Position numbers and translations under genes: made by a program
The notes under the pieces: generated by a model
Told to the model about the DNA's origin: nothing
Database searches by the model: none
The model's input: only the letters and a program-made list of their open reading frames with translations
Assembly: GCA_900239685.1 (NCBI GenBank)
Contig: OENT01000039.1
Location: forward strand, 1 to 64,000
Direction of reading: 5' to 3'
DNA from: Rotaria macrura
Lineage: Eukaryota > Rotifera > Eurotatoria > Philodinida > Philodinidae
DNA: 64,000 bases
Shown here: piece after piece, positions 22,701 through 37,500 of the stretch
Layout: each line of letters begins with the position of its first letter
Numbering within the stretch: position 1 is the first letter of the stretch

Positions 22701-25700
22701 AAGAATTTCTAAAAGCAAACAAAACAATTCCCATAATACGATTCGTCACGAAATTCTTAAATACAGTTTAATTCTTTTCAGCATAGAACGGTTAATCGTT
22801 TACGATGAATCTACTGTAGTTCATATATCAGTACAATATGTTATTAATCTTAGATCTATTGATCGATAGGTAGCATGTTATGTAGGATCTAGTCAACACT
22901 GATATTGATCCAACTGGCAACATTTCTCGTAAAGTCGATGATCAATTTTTATTGTTCCAATGTAATCCTGCTATAATATTGATGAATCATAGAATAATTT
23001 GTCATGAATGAATAGAATTCATCTATGGAATTCACCGTTCTTTTATCAGCATTGCTCAACAGACTAGATTTTATCAATAAGTGCATGCTAGTTGGCCATT
23101 CACGGTTACCACTGGAATCGAACTACATTTAGACGGTATTTGAGACAGTTCATAATAGATTTTGGACAATGTACTTCTCATGTAACTATGAAGATATTCG
23201 TATCTTTCTCGCATTTTAAGTGTAGAAGTCTCTCGCACTGAATCGTTTAGATTTAACCAATATTTTCGATAAGTAAGCATACAACACTATTTGACTTTCT
23301 CTTGTACATGGTATCATCATAAAAACGATATATATGCTAGGGGAGATTCTCACTTTCTATAGAAATATGTCCATGTTTACTCTTAGAGTTTAATATTCTT
23401 TTTAAAATGTCATGTATAAAATAAAATCTATGTTTTACTTGAATAACGTAATTGCCGAAAACATCAGTCATCAATTGTGGTGCATTGGATATGATTTCTT
23501 TGAAAACCATATCTTTTTCAGTATTAGTTGCACGTTCAAGTTTCTGTTGAATAAATCTTGAGCCATGTTGATCCATAGAAAATTCAGCAAAATGTCCAAT
23601 GACATCACGTAATTGTAAATTAGGCATGCGGCTATTGCGAAAATCATCCAATAATTTACTTCGTGTTATGATTGAATCACGTCCTGAACTTGAGATTGTA
23701 TTGTTTCCACGCATGGTATTATTATTATTATTAGTTCCTGTACCACCGAATACATTTGGAGCATAATAATTAGCCATAGGTCCACTCATACCACCAACGC
23801 TTCGACGGCCAGTATATAATTCATTACCATTAAGCATGCCTTGTTGTGGTGGTACAGTTGTTGGTCCTTGTTGATTGTGTGGTGGGAAAAAGCGAGGATT
23901 AAACATGCCGTCAAATGAACCTGTATTAGATGTTGGTGGTGGTGTCATGGATGTCATTAAACTATTGTATGCAGGTGATGGTGGTAAACCACCAGGTAAT
24001 TGACCATGATACAATGGTGTTTGTTGTTGTTGTTGTTGTTGAATAGGTTTTGGTAAACGTGGGTCGGCAACAAGACGAGAAAAGTCTGGTAATTGTGCAT
24101 CACGGCGTTGCGTTGGAACAGTATAAACATCTATAAAGGTATCGTTGCATAATATGATTTATGAACTTATAAACAAATGAGTAGTTTGGAAAATTCTAAA
24201 ACTGGCATTCATTGTTCAAACTTTTATTTTTGTTTATCGCATTAGAAATATATGTGACGAACATCTGCAAATTGTTGGTTAACTGAAAAGGTCCTGTTTT
24301 ACTTTTAAATTTTAGGTGAATTATTTCATAGAATAAATTATTTGTCTAACTTAAACCTAAATTACAGGTGTAAAATTGTCCCCGTTGATTGGAATGAATC
24401 CAAGTATAAATAAAAAGTATTATTTCTTCTCCTGACTTTCTTTTACGGTGCTCCTAGATTAGCATTCAAAGGCAAAAATCAATATTGATTGACTACTTTC
24501 AATTTCTATCAAATCAAATGTTGAAAGAAAAACAGATTTTTATTGTTTCCAATTAATTGGATCAATAGAGTTCCATGAATAATACTTGAAAAAACCATTG
24601 TTCTCCTCTCTATGTATAAGAAATCCATAGGTTTCAACACTCATGGGAAATATCCGTTTTGATCACAGCTTCTTTGAGAATGAATATTCAATGTGACGAT
24701 CTACTCTTGGGTATCAATCTCGTGTAAAATCTCTTGCTCATAATTTTTTTTCATAACAGAAACCCAATAAAACTAAAGAAAAACTTGAGCACATCCTATT
24801 GAACATACCATTGAATGAACTTGAAAGTGAGCTTGCGACTGGGCTACCATACAAACCACCTTGATTATTAGCATTGACTAGAATATAACAAGTGAGAACA
24901 AAGTAATACTATGAATTACATGAAATGTTGAATATATACCCGGTATCGGTACTTGTTGTGGATACATACGAAGTCCCGGTGAGCCAGTAGGTTGTCGTGC
25001 ATTTGACATCATAATACTAGGATCGAGAAATGTTGGTGATGCAGCGGCAAAAAATGGAAAATTAACTTAAGTAAAAAGAACAAATGAATTTTTCATTCGA
25101 CGACGATTTTCCGTTGTATTTCGTTTAATTACCTGGTGTTTGTGTTGTACGTGGCATATTCATATATTGCTGTGCCTGTTGATTAGATTGTGACGTACTT
25201 AATAGGTCACCTGAATTCGTCGGTGTTAATGGACGATTATTGTTATTTGATTTCGATTGTGGTGATTGTTGCTCGTTAGCATTTGCTTGCTGTTGAGCTA
25301 ACATAGCCGGTGGTGCTGGAAAAACCAATGCTGTTGGTAATGCTGACCAATACTGTGGTTGACCAAGTAATGATGGAAGTGTTGCTGGTGACTGATGAAA
25401 ATTTTGTATTTGCTGTAAGTAATTGTCTTGATTACTATTGATAATATATTGATTTGATGATGCATATGGTGGTTGCTGATTAGCTGTTTGTTGTTGCGCT
25501 GCCATAGTACTTGATAACCACGACATGAGTGGTGTTTGAGCTAAATTAGCTAATTGAGCATCTTGCTGATTATTTCCATTGGCTTGCGGATTAAAAGCCG
25601 TCATTATTGATTGACTTTCAAATCTTTTAAATAAAATCAAAGAAGAAAAAATTATTTTATTAACTATTCAAGCTAAAAACAAAATAATGCTCTTATATAG

Positions 25701-27245
25701 ACAGAAATAATTCTTTAGGGACATGCCATATCTAAAGGCACTTCTCATTCAGATAGATTAATTGATCTAGTTTGTAGGATTCGAGGATTCGGTAGCAAAA
25801 TAAAAAAATACAGATTGTTCGAAATTCATAGATCGAATTAGAATTGAAAATAAATTCATTTACATAATGGTTTCACGAGAACCTCAACTTTTTTTTATGC
25901 AGGAACGATCCAACAACTAAGATCTTTTAGAACATCATCTATTGGCATTGCAAACAATACTATGTCGAACCAATAGTGTACTTCCAAAAATTTTTCCGAG
26001 CGAAAAACTAAAATCAATTCACAAAGGTTCTTGGAAAACTTACGATTGCGGTTGAATTAATGTATAATCAAATGCTTGAAAATTATTTGTTGCTTGATTC
26101 ATGTCATAATGTGTTGGTTGTTGTTGTTGAGAAACAATATGATATTGTGGAGGATAACTAAAATAAAAAATATAAAAACCAGTTAGATAGTCGTCGAAAT
26201 GAACGATTTGAAATTCTTTTTACTATGAAAAAAATGAATCCCTAGTTTTTACTAAAAACTAATAATCTTGTTTTTATGTTATAAGTTATGAAGTTTCTAT
26301 CAACTTACGCTTGCTGTTGTGGATAGAGTAGCATCTGTTGTTGATGTTGGTGTTGTTGTTGTTGTTGATTATTTGTTTGCATTCGTTGAAATGGTATTGG
26401 TACGGATGCTGTAGGCACACCATTCATTATTAAATGTGATGTTGGCATTAAATTATCATTAACATCATCACCCGACACGATGTTATTTGCTGATGGAAGA
26501 TTTTCATTATGAATACTATTTTTTAAATCATTATTAACATGACCCGGTGATGAGCGAGGTGTTTGCTTTCGATTGGTGTCTGTTTCATTGATTTTATCAT
26601 CAGATTTAACATCATATACAGTTGGATTATCAACATTTTTATTATTATTATCACTGTCAGCCTAACGAATGGAAATAAATAAAGAAAAAATTCATACATA
26701 ATTTGTTGAAATAGTCAAGGAGATAAATGTATTTATTGGAACATCAATCGAGAAGAATCAACTATTTTATTTTATCTAGGCTAATCGGTAACACCACTGT
26801 TTTAAATGAAATTGTAAACAATGGTAACGCCTGACGATAGCCATTGGTGAAATATAGAATCGAACCCATACATTAAGTACTTTTGACCACTGAACTATAT
26901 ACGATACGTTTCTTACACTTACATAAATCTTCATATTTTGCATGTGCTGAGTAACTTCTTTGAGTCCCATATCTTTAACACGTGGTGAATTGTCTCCTTC
27001 TAATATGTTAATACACATATTAATTCCAAGATTAGCAGGATCGGTTGATTTCGGTGAAAATACTACACCATGTGGATCAGCATATCCTGATACAATATCC
27101 GATTGTCGATTTGGCATATTGATCGGTGCCGATCGCTCTAAATCATTTAGTACATATATATATATATATTCTCGAACAGAAAAACAATAAGAATATTTTT
27201 CATACCTTTTGTAGTATAATCATTGGTGCCTTGTGATGGCCACAT
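19750..27245 (-). CDS. PUM: Pumilio family RNA-binding protein (PUF)
   Basis: Thirteen exons: 27245-27206, 27137-26923, 26661-26309, 26157-26044, 25623-25133, 25065-24940, 24877-24809, 24130-23439, 22708-22294, 22229-22118, 22035-21952, 21884-21824, 19950-19750; phases sum to 990 aa. The N-terminal two thirds are Q/N-rich and disordered but keep the order of PUM1 ([18 protein letters not shown]). The C-terminal Pumilio domain has eight repeats whose base-reading residues match human PUM: SRFIQ, NYVIQ, CRVIQ, NHVIQ, CRVIQ, NYVIQ, SNVVE, NYVVQ. It should bind UGUANAUA in mRNA 3' UTRs and repress translation or speed decay in the cytoplasm. The ending ([18 protein letters not shown]) is typical. 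Introns 8 (730 b) and 12 (1.87 kb) are long. The first ATG is uncertain: more 5' exons could lie upstream of 27245, as vertebrate PUMs are longer there. Confidence 0.93.
26850..26900 (-). repeat. tRNA-like A box/B box fragment in a Pumilio intron
   Basis: The minus strand reads TAGTTCAGTGGTCA then, ~31 bases from its start, GGGTTCGATTC. These resemble the internal promoter boxes of a tRNA, but the spacing is too short for an intact anticodon arm. It may be a decayed tRNA-derived SINE. Chance is possible. Confidence 0.3.
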
Positions 27246-29827
27246 ATGTGAACTACGCAAATAGAATATTAAAATTTCTTGAAATGACTATGATTGAAAC
27301 TTACTATATTTATACAAACAAACAGTAATAATTAACAAAAAAAAACACAATAATAAATCAGCCGGTTTATTACGCTTGATGATATTCTTGTTTTTTTTTT
27401 ACATAGGTACACAGGTATGTAGTGTCAAAGAAGAATACACACGGAAAAGGGAAAAGATAGACAAGGCCTATGTACACTATGAACAATAGAAAACGGGGCG
27501 ACGAACGTGACGACGCGCGATGAGTTGCTTCTTAAAGAATTCAGATGAATACAGTAGAATAAACAATGGCCAAAAACTTGTAAACAATCAACATATAAAT
27601 CGAACAATTACGGACGTGTTTTTTTTCTGTTCTTTGTGTACAAGACCGCCATGAGATTGATATTAAACCTTCGACAGAAGAAAAAGTTACAAACATTTGA
27701 ATTCAAATACAATGAAAGGATTTCTTTATCAATGAATTAAAAACGATGGAATATCTTGAGATATTTTCAAGTTTTAGAGATAGAGGTCACTAGTAATTGG
27801 TAAATCAACTTCCTCAACACTATAGGTAGACTCGGATTGTTGATGCCTACAATATATACTAAACTACTTCGACGTTGAAAATAATAGAACACGTGATATT
27901 TACTTCAGAAAGAAAAAAGAGAATCAATATTTGTGTAAAAATAAATATTTTTCGAAACAAAAACTCGTCATATGATCAAATGTCCTTATTACATTATCAC
28001 CGTAACCTCTCGTATTCGCACTCTACCTATGATGAATTACTCGAAAGAGGATAAATAAAGCATTTGCTTTCTTTCTGCTTTCTACATGCTCCAAATCAAA
28101 CGTCATTCAACAATCTGAATACCACGACAGCTGGATTGTGCATTCGTAAATTGATGATAAGATGTTTTGTTCCAGCCCTATCTGTATCCTGTTGGCTATC
28201 ATGACAGAAAATCTCATATCTTTAATACGTTGAAACATTCTCATGCTTCTTTTTTGAAATTAATTCACTTTAACAAACCATTACATTTAGTTTAAGGTGA
28301 AGGAGACAACAAAAAAACATCAAAACTAGCAAGAAATTTAGATCTTACTTTGTTATGTGAATTTAAGGTAAAGAATCAAATTTCATAGGAATGAAAACTG
28401 TTAGGACAACAAAATAACACATTTATATACATGTTTAACAGGAAGTGTCAACTGCTTTATTAGTTTAGTAAAAATGATTGCATGAGTAAAATTATTGATT
28501 TTCATACCATAGACTTCTGATAAAATACAAGCAGAAGCATCCCGTAACGCTTCAACTTAATATATGTACCAAAAATAATAGATCTAATAAATATTTATGA
28601 ATCTTGAGTTGATAGAAGTTTTTATAAATTCAAAACACAATCTCCAGTAGTTTTTAAATAGCTAAATCTGATTGAGAAAAGCATACTGTATAGTATACAT
28701 CCAATAGACGAGAGCAACAGTTTTATAATATCATATCTGCAATGTTGACGGCTCGAAAAAGTCTAAACTAATTAAGGGTGTGTCGTCGAGATTTGTTTTT
28801 TTGTTTTCTGGAAACAATATTTGTAGCCTACTGTAATGCACAAGGAGAAAAGCTTTTGGTTCTGTTAGAATGATATAATTTCTTCTAATATTGGACAATG
28901 AGAGAAATGACATGATATCTACAGACGAGCTATCGCCCACTAGAATATCTGATATTAGAAAAATTCTAGCTTTCATTAACTCTTCTAAATGGATAAAACA
29001 TTCGAAAGATATTTACAGCTCATAGCTGATCAAACATTTAGGTCAATTTTTGTATTCAGTAGAAAAATCGAAAAGAAAGATATCACGTATAAATTTCATT
29101 CAACGTTCGATTACCATACACAACAAAAACAACTCTAAAGCAAAATTTAAGATGAAAAGAAAAGTCGATGTCAATGTAGAATATAAATAGTTGCATCCAT
29201 GAAAATCATCACAGCTGAAATCTACGCATGAATGTATCATACATTAACTTTTGTTGTAATACTAATGTGCAGTTACGAGAATAGACGACTTGAACCATAG
29301 CAATAACAGAAGTGCAGATGTTGATTGTAATCTTCTCTTCAACGTCGTTCACCCTAAACATATATTACATTATTACGTTGCATATTGTTCTTCTCTCTTG
29401 TTCAGATTTAATCCAATACTCGCATTCAGAACACACATATACTCATTTTACCTCTGACTACTTCAACGTATTGTTCTTTTTTTCGTCGTTTTTTTTCTGT
29501 TATCTTCTACGTGTATATCAAATATAGATATGCAAGGGTCATTGAAATTCATATAAATAAGTGACTTTCTCTATAGCAATCTTTCTGAATTAGTAGACAT
29601 ATGGCCTCTTCTGGAAGTTCTTCTGCTATCTGCTTCGTTCTAACTGTACAAATAGTAATTGCTCTGAATAAGACTCGATAGTGGCTTGGCAAGCTTCAAA
29701 TATTTTTTTCATATTTCTGAACTTCAACTCAAAAATTTAGTTCAACAACAACAAAGTGATAGATAGAATATGTTGAATTGTGATAAGCAGAACTAAACGT
29801 TGTATTAGAATAAACAAAAGCAAGTTA
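27246..29827. other. upstream region of Pumilio; no gene seen
   Basis: Mostly AT-rich. A small CpG-rich patch at 27494-27522 (GGGGCGACGAACGTGACGAC and on to GCGCGATGAG) about 250 bases upstream of the proposed Pumilio start could be its promoter or a 5' UTR exon. A dinucleotide TA run lies at 27156-27168, inside intron 1. Nothing coding was recognised from 27.6 to 29.8 kb. Confidence 0.3.
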
Positions 29828-29833
29828 TTTATT
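29828..29833 (-). terminator. poly(A) signal of the AIFM3-like gene
   Basis: TTTATT on plus (AATAAA on minus) about 80 bases past the stop at 29915. Confidence 0.45.
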
Positions 29834-29914
29834 GTTTAATGAAGAAAAAAGAAATTCTACGTATACGTAAAAATAAAACTGAAAATAAAATATTTAACGA
29901 AATTGGTCATTGTT

Positions 29915-32900
29915 CTATTCAGGCTTTTTCGTTTTAAAATCAAGATATTTTCTGTAACCATACATGTCATTTTCAATATCTTCTTTTCGAATATTTAATC
30001 GATGATAGAAAACTTCAGCAATTTCACTTGTTAATGGTTCATATTTTGATTGAGCAACAGCTCGAACATAACCATCAACGATATAAAAGGCTACAAATTT
30101 AAGTTCATTGTCAAGATCACCATGAATAATAACATTGTCTGGATCACGAGTATAGCCAGCATAACGTATTGTTGTTTTATTATTTTGTGTTGTCCAAAAT
30201 ATTGGCACCGTATATAAGTCATGTTTTAATGAACGAGAACTACCATGTATTTGATTGAGATAATAATGTAAGATAGTATCAGCTAGATAGCAAAAAGAAA
30301 AACGATGTGTTAACTAAATACGTTCTATCTTATCTCGTGTGTGTCAAGTAACGTAAGTAACGACGTCGCTACTAGTGTCAATGTTTGTACATACCACTAA
30401 AAATATTTTGCTGTTACAGATTTCGAACAGATACTTTAGAAAGAGAGATGTTGATTGGCATGAGATACAAGGCGTCTAGATGAAAACATACACGATGTCT
30501 AATGACTTTCAATGAAGGAAAAGGGCATTTGGCTTGAGTCGATATTACTTATTAACCATGTCAATGGAAAATGGGAAACATCAACAATAAGTCATAAGAA
30601 AGAATGAAATGGAAGTCTTCATTCTAAACAAATATAATCTGTCATTGTTATTCGATGACTAATAATCAATGAAAGATTTCTGTGTGTGTAGAACACATCA
30701 ATGGTTGAAGTTTACTATCAAGTCAAAAGGCAATTGTTGTTGACAAGAGACAACAATAAATATCATAGTTGTTATTTCTATGTATTTGGTTTTAGATTGT
30801 TTCAGTAATATCGTCGATTCCATCACATACATTTATTTATTCAATGGGCAAACTTTGATCATCTTCTTTCTTTGATAGTATTAAATATTCTTTCTAATTG
30901 ATTAGACGATCTCTGAGAACTAGTAGTCATTTTATGAGAATACATAGTATAGAATGGAGAAACGAATATATAAATAGAATCCTATGGCATTATTTGAAAG
31001 ATTAACGTATAGTGTCATGTTGTTAACGAGTATTCGTAGGATATCTACGACAATCAATAGTGCAATATGTTGGAAGTATTTTTCTTGTACCGAATGTGAT
31101 CTCTGAACATATACCCGTAAAATATCGCATGCCAGTATAACCTGAATGAACCATTGGGATTAAAATACTGAACATGACTTTAAATTATTCTTTTATCTAT
31201 AGTTAATTTTAGAGTAGAAATCGTGAATATGTTCCGATCTGTTGGTTAACTTTCGAAGAAACATTTTTATTTCAATTGTTTTATGAAAAAAATGGGCACT
31301 GTTTGTTAATTATACATTTCAATCATGACTAATACAATGGGGAATGCTGAGTATAGTCAATCTTGAAATTTTTCTCTAGTCACATCAATCTATATTGTTT
31401 GATTTTCTTCTTGTTCTTCTTCTTCGTGGAATAATCTGAATTCAAAAAGAAAATAAATACATTTCAGCATACAAACAATAGAACGGGAAGTTTACATGGA
31501 TGTTCCGTTGATCGCTAATTTTCTCATCCGGACTACATCAAATGAAAGACATTAGGTCGTTTCCACTGCAAATTACGAGAAAATTTTCTCAGCATATATT
31601 CCAGTTACTATATGGTGTTCGAATTAAATGGTACGGTGATTTAGACTGGTAATAAATCTAGAATAGTTTCAATAGGAATTCGTATGGTTACTGAATAATT
31701 ACTAGAACACTCGGTAGTATCTTCGAGAAAAAATCTCACGATAATATATTTTATAGTTTCTTTTAAAGAAATATGTAATACCCTACCAGCTTGATGACCC
31801 GTTGAGCAAGCCATTTGCCAATGTTGACAATTTATATCGTCTAAATTGAATATTTTCAACGGAAATTTAATTATGTCGCCAACAGCTAAGACATGTTCAA
31901 CTGACGTTTCCAGACGTTCATTAACTTTTAAAAAACCATCATTAGTCATTTCCAAAGGAGAATTTTGATATAGTTCATTGCATAATTCACTGCCTATGGC
32001 AACGATAACGATATCACATGGAATAAGATCTCCTGTTGATAAATGAATATATTTAACACGTTGATTTCCGCCCTAGGTATATAGATAAGATGAATTCTTT
32101 TTTTTTGTATTAAATAATCTCTAAAGAAAAAAATTGTAGCTCACTGTTAATTTTAACACTTCAGTTTGTGAATAAAATTTTGCACCATTCCTCTCGTGAA
32201 GTTTTTGTAAAGCTTGACCAATGCGGTCACCAAATACACCTAGAAAATTCATGGATAATATTTCCTAGATGATTGATATTTTCTTTTTGCTACCTACGTC
32301 TCATCGGTATCTTTGAACGCATTATAACTGAGACGGTTTTCTTCTCGTTTGAACCAGTCGTTAACCATCCACATAATTCTAATGCAATAAATGAATCACC
32401 AATAATCACAATGTCTTTTGCATCTGCTGATTTCATTCGATCTATATCAAAACGTAATGTAAGTTCATTGATTCGAAGTTTTCATGCTAGATTTACTAGA
32501 ACTTACTAGCAAGACTAGAAGCATCTTCCAACGATCGCAAATACAAAATATTTCGAAGATTAGATCCTGGTAATAACGGAGACAATTTTCTTGGTCGTAG
32601 ACCAGTTGCTAGTATTAGATAATCATACGATAAAGATTTCATATGATTACTCAATGTTTTATATGTTAAATTTTTGCCATTCCAATTAATATTGGTAACT
32701 TCTGTATGTATTAACAAATCAATTTGAGCTTTTTTAAAATAATTCGAATCCTTTAGAAGTAAGTCTTGCGGAGCTTTTGATGGTTGCTTCGATAGTTGAA
32801 CCTTGAAAATCGAAAAGTTTTGGTTTTACTTTTTTCCTTAAACAAATACTTACACGATCATAGGGTGGTGTTCCCTCAGATGTAAATAAAATGATACGAC

Positions 32901-34507
32901 CACGAAATCCATTCTGACGAAGCATATCAGCACATGTAAATCCGCCTGAAAGAATACGATTAATTTAATGGATCACAAAAGTATTTAAATAATGCACGAA
33001 TATTAAAATATGTTTTGTTGTATCGATGTTTTGCATCTTCTTGAAATGAAAGATTGACACAAAATGATTAATGGCCTCTTGACAATTTCAATTACTTCTG
33101 TTTTCTCGATCTGCCCATTTCTTCCTTTTAAAAACCTCAGCATAGACTTAATTTCTCTATCTCGATCAGAGTAGATCTCTTGTTTCTAAACCTTTTGTAT
33201 GTTACATAGTATTCGCCAGGGATTCAAAAGCTAAATGTCATCGTTAGACAAAGGAGAAAAATCTCTGCAATACATGAGATTTAATCATCTTATTGACTAA
33301 CAAGAATGATCACGAAATGCTATCTTCTATTCGAGCAAATTCTATTCTACTCTTTAGTATTGCATTTAAATGATCGATTATGAGACAGTTTTCCTGCTAG
33401 AATATTTCGATCCGTATCGATAAGGTGTTGTTCTTAGATAGTGATATCACCAACTGTGCGACAATATTGAACAAGCTACGAAAGTTTTTCTTTTATGTTG
33501 TGATCAATCATCTGATTAATATATAGTAGATAGGGTGAGCTACGGCTTTTCTTACATATTGATCATTTTTTAGCACATGTTCAAGAATACTGCTGCATCA
33601 GGCTTGTCTCTCTTTCTAGGCTACAGCTACTATCAGTAGTGCAGGGAAGATATCAAGTTATTCACTTAGACTCGAAAGAAGATATTAAACAGAAAAGAAA
33701 GGGACACGCTGCTCTTCTTCTTGTGTCTTATAAGCTGTTCGATGTTCAGAGACTCTCCTTTTCTAGTGTAAGATAGTAATCTATCAACTAAGTCAAATAT
33801 TCTACTTTCGATTTCTTAAAATGAATGATCTTTCTTCTGTTGACATTCATTCTCGTCCCAAGACGACGTTAAATTATTTCTAGTCATGTTTACCGGCTCC
33901 TGCTCCAATAATTGCCACCACTGGTCTTGATTCAATAAGAAGATTATCAGGTATTTTTGTACGTTCAATTTTTTCTAGATCTTGTATTTTAGCAACTAGA
34001 ATAACACGATCATCAACAATTTCCACATCATATTCTAGGAAAATATCCAGTTAGACTTCAATATAAGTAAAGTGAAAAAAACTCATACTTGGTAAATTGC
34101 CATGGCCGGGATGATCTTCAATATCACCAGTATCAACACGAAAGCAAGCACCATGTGCAAAGCAACGAAGATGATTATTGATCAATACACCTAACCGATC
34201 AGCATTGATAAAAATCTATTTATGAATAGGAAGGAAAAAAGCCTTTCGTCATACCTTTTACTAACGGCAATTTATAATGGCAACATTTGCTCGCATACGC
34301 ATGAAATTTATTGTCTTGCCGTATGAGTAAAACAGTTGTATTTACATGTGATGTTTTGATTTCAAATTCTTTCATTTGACCATTTTCTAAATCATTTACA
34401 GTACACAATTGATAACGAATTCTTTCATCCGCTATCATGGATACTCTATTATTGTCTTGATCATCGGCACGTGTTTTAATTGTTAGAGTCGATTTTGGAT
34501 AAGCCAT
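29915..34507 (-). CDS. AIFM3: AIFM3-like Rieske/FAD-NAD(P) oxidoreductase
   Basis: Nine exons: 34507-34255, 34190-34089, 34034-33894, 32945-32854, 32801-32507, 32441-32298, 32239-32145, 32072-31787, 30282-29915; phases agree, 591 aa, close to the ~600 aa of vertebrate AIFM3. A Rieske domain opens the protein: C75-C-H77 and C94-FA-H97 give the two Cys and two His ligands of a 2Fe-2S cluster, followed by GACFRVDTGDIEDHPG. Then come an FAD-binding GAGAGG (~161-166), PYDRVQLSK, the ATGLRPR loop, a second nucleotide-binding motif (IVIIGDSFIALEL), AVGDIIKFPL and a C-terminal dimerisation domain (FWTTQ, RYAGYT, VIIHGDL, ELKFVAFY). In mammals AIFM3 (AIFL) is linked to mitochondria and apoptosis. No N-terminal targeting peptide is obvious here. 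Introns of 948 and 1504 bases interrupt otherwise compact exons. Confidence 0.92.
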
Positions 34508-37500
34508 TCTTGTTCAAATGATGCGTTCTTTCTGAAATAATATTTAAAAAAGATGAAAGAAATACTCCTAAACTTACATTGGTCGTAATCTAATAATCTA
34601 GAACTATGACTTTCTTTAATCATCGTTGTGACGAAAAAATCAGGTGTATTGACTCTATATACAACTTCTTTTTTTTACTTAGTAATCAATACAGAAGCAC
34701 TTTTACACTAAAAATTCTTGGAAGCCGCCACATTTTTTTTCTTCACGTCCAACTATAACAAAAAGCAGGAGGAAGACTTATGAAGAACACATCGAGCGAC
34801 AAAAAATTATATTCTCTCAATAAGAAGTAATGACTATCGTGCTACGCTATTTTAATGTTCTAAAAATGATCATGACAAACTAGTATATTGAATAAAGCGT
34901 AAAGTGCATTCATTTTCTGTTGATGTAAAACGTGAGGGAAAACGTTAATGTGAATGCATGTCACATGTACTTCGCTAGGCGACATCTGAGTTTAGTGAGA
35001 ATATATATATTGTGGAAACTAATAAGGATAGATCTTCCACTAAATTAAGAGATAGATTCTTGGATACATTTCAAAATATTGAAAGATATGTTATAGAGAA
35101 AAGATGATCCGACACGACAGTAATACTTCAACAACAATAAAAACAGATTTTAACTGAAGAGCCATATCCATGCAGTGCTGTCAATAGCGTTGACCCTTTT
35201 TTTTTGAAAATACTAAGACGATCTGAAGAACTCAATTTTACTAAGGATCGGTGTCACTGATGAATATCAGAGATCATTAATAGTGTAACTTGGCAAAAAA
35301 GGTTTCATACGAAGCACATTAAAGGATTGATTTATTTCCAAATACATGCAGTCAATACAATGATTCATTCATATGTCATCTTAAACGATAAATACATTTT
35401 ATTCTGTGCTCTTATTTATCCAGATAATTGCATTGGTAAAGTACGATCAGTATCGCTCGTCAATCGTTAACGGATTCGTCTGCACTACACAGACACACGC
35501 GAATGCAGGTGAATGTACTTGATCGAACAACTCGATTCATATGTATAACGCGGAGAAATAAAACTGAATCTAGATTAGTTATTCACAGTTCCTATACTTA
35601 TATTGAATATATTTTGAGTTCCTATTAGTTAACATTTATTTTTACTAAAGACATCAACGAAATTGAAAGAAATATTTTTAAAAGGTGTTTTTTTAAATAA
35701 TCAAATGAACAATGAAAAAGATGTATTTTACTTTTGTTGATTAAAACAGACATTTATATGATCTTAAGTTGATGAAAAGGTTAAGAGAATCCATATGACA
35801 TACATAAACTTTATATTTTCCTTTTCATCGTCGTAATATGAATCTAATGTTTATGAAATCTTCTAAAGTTTTGCTTTAATCACCAACAAGTTTTTATGAG
35901 AACAATTAGCAAGAATGGTGAGCGCCCGAGTTCACTGTCCTAGTATTAAAATTACAAAGACAGTGTTACAATCATACTAAACAAGAAGCATGAAAATATA
36001 ATTAATCTACCCTACATTTGACGATTTTTTACTTTCTTTTAATGATCTACATAATCTTTATATCATTTTACATATAATCCTACAAATAGTTAAATTGAAA
36101 CATATATCATGATCAAAATCACAACGACCTGTGACATAAAAATCAAATAGTCCTCTTATATGTATTAGTGTCTCACATAGAAAGCTTACTGCGCCCAAGT
36201 TTTTGCCACAGACAAACTTGAATATACAAACCGATACATTTTTTCAGTTGTTTTGACGTCAAACTAGTTGAATACTTGGTCAATCTTTTCTTGACGATCA
36301 AAAGTGGTGCCATACACTCAACAGAGACAACAGATAGGATTGATTCTAAAAAATTGTGTTGACAGATGTAACTATTTGTTTGCGGACACAAAGATTTTTG
36401 AGGAAACCTTCGAGTACTGCAATCGTAATTTCCGTTCGATTATTTCTATAGTAATACAGAAAATTACTGTAACTAACAATGCTCATTGTAACTAATATAT
36501 ACAGACTTCAAAAGACAAACGCTTCAACTGGAATATATTTAAGTTGTCTTACAATACGTCGTACACATGAAAAATATTTTTCAGGAAACTCATTTTATGT
36601 GCAAAAGAAGTGAAACTATGGCGCAGAAATCTATCGTGCACAATCTGCAAATCTTAAATGCGTATTTTTTATGTGTCATCTTTCATCCAAGAAACTGATC
36701 ATAATGTTTATCGACAGGAGACGAACGTTTCTAAAAGCTATTTATCTTTGCAAAAAGTGAAAAATAATTCTTAGTAAAGCATGTTTTTAATGGAAAGTTA
36801 CTCTATTAATGTTAACCAGGAAAAGGAAATACCTAGTGACATTTTATAATTGTAGCCATGTATATTATTTTTGCGAGACATGACAGAAATATTTTCTCAT
36901 TTTTTTGGCAAGGGGGAATTAACAGAAGCAAAAAAATATTTTGATTTTCTGAATTGGATGCATAGTCTCAAGCGACGTACAAATACCATCTTTAAATAAT
37001 GGCAAATGATACTGAACATTGCCACTGTTGATTGACTTCATGGTCTGTTAAACATCATGTAGAACACATGCTTTGTAAATTACAATACATGTCTACTTGA
37101 AGGAAGTACGACTAGTTGCAATTATCAATGTGCTACTTGCATTTTTCAATTTGTGATCGGAATCGGGTAGAAAATTTTTCACTACGGTTATTTCTGGATT
37201 CCTCTGATTATTCAACTGAAAATGTTAGTGTTGCCAAAAGAATCAGTCAACTCGTGAAAAAGGCACTTTATCCAAAAATAATATTTTTAATTATTCCTAG
37301 CATCAAGAGAAATAATAATTCTGAACTTTTAATGTTTTTCGTCGTAAACTGTATAATAATCTATTCAACTCGTAGGATATATCTGATATTTTATGAATGG
37401 ATAGATTCCAGTTTTGCCAATTACTCGACTTGTATTCTCTGATGTTCTTCTGTTTCTTCACAAATGTATATATGTCTTTAATTCATCATTTGTTGGTCGT

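Noticed and set aside
23074-23280. 68-codon minus-strand open frame in a Pumilio intron
   Set aside because: Lies wholly inside an intron between two PUF-repeat exons; no family resemblance and no need for an extra exon.
37116-37442. 108-codon plus-strand open frame
   Set aside because: No recognisable family, no supporting splice sites or neighbours, high Ile/Phe/Asn as expected of chance frames in AT-rich DNA.
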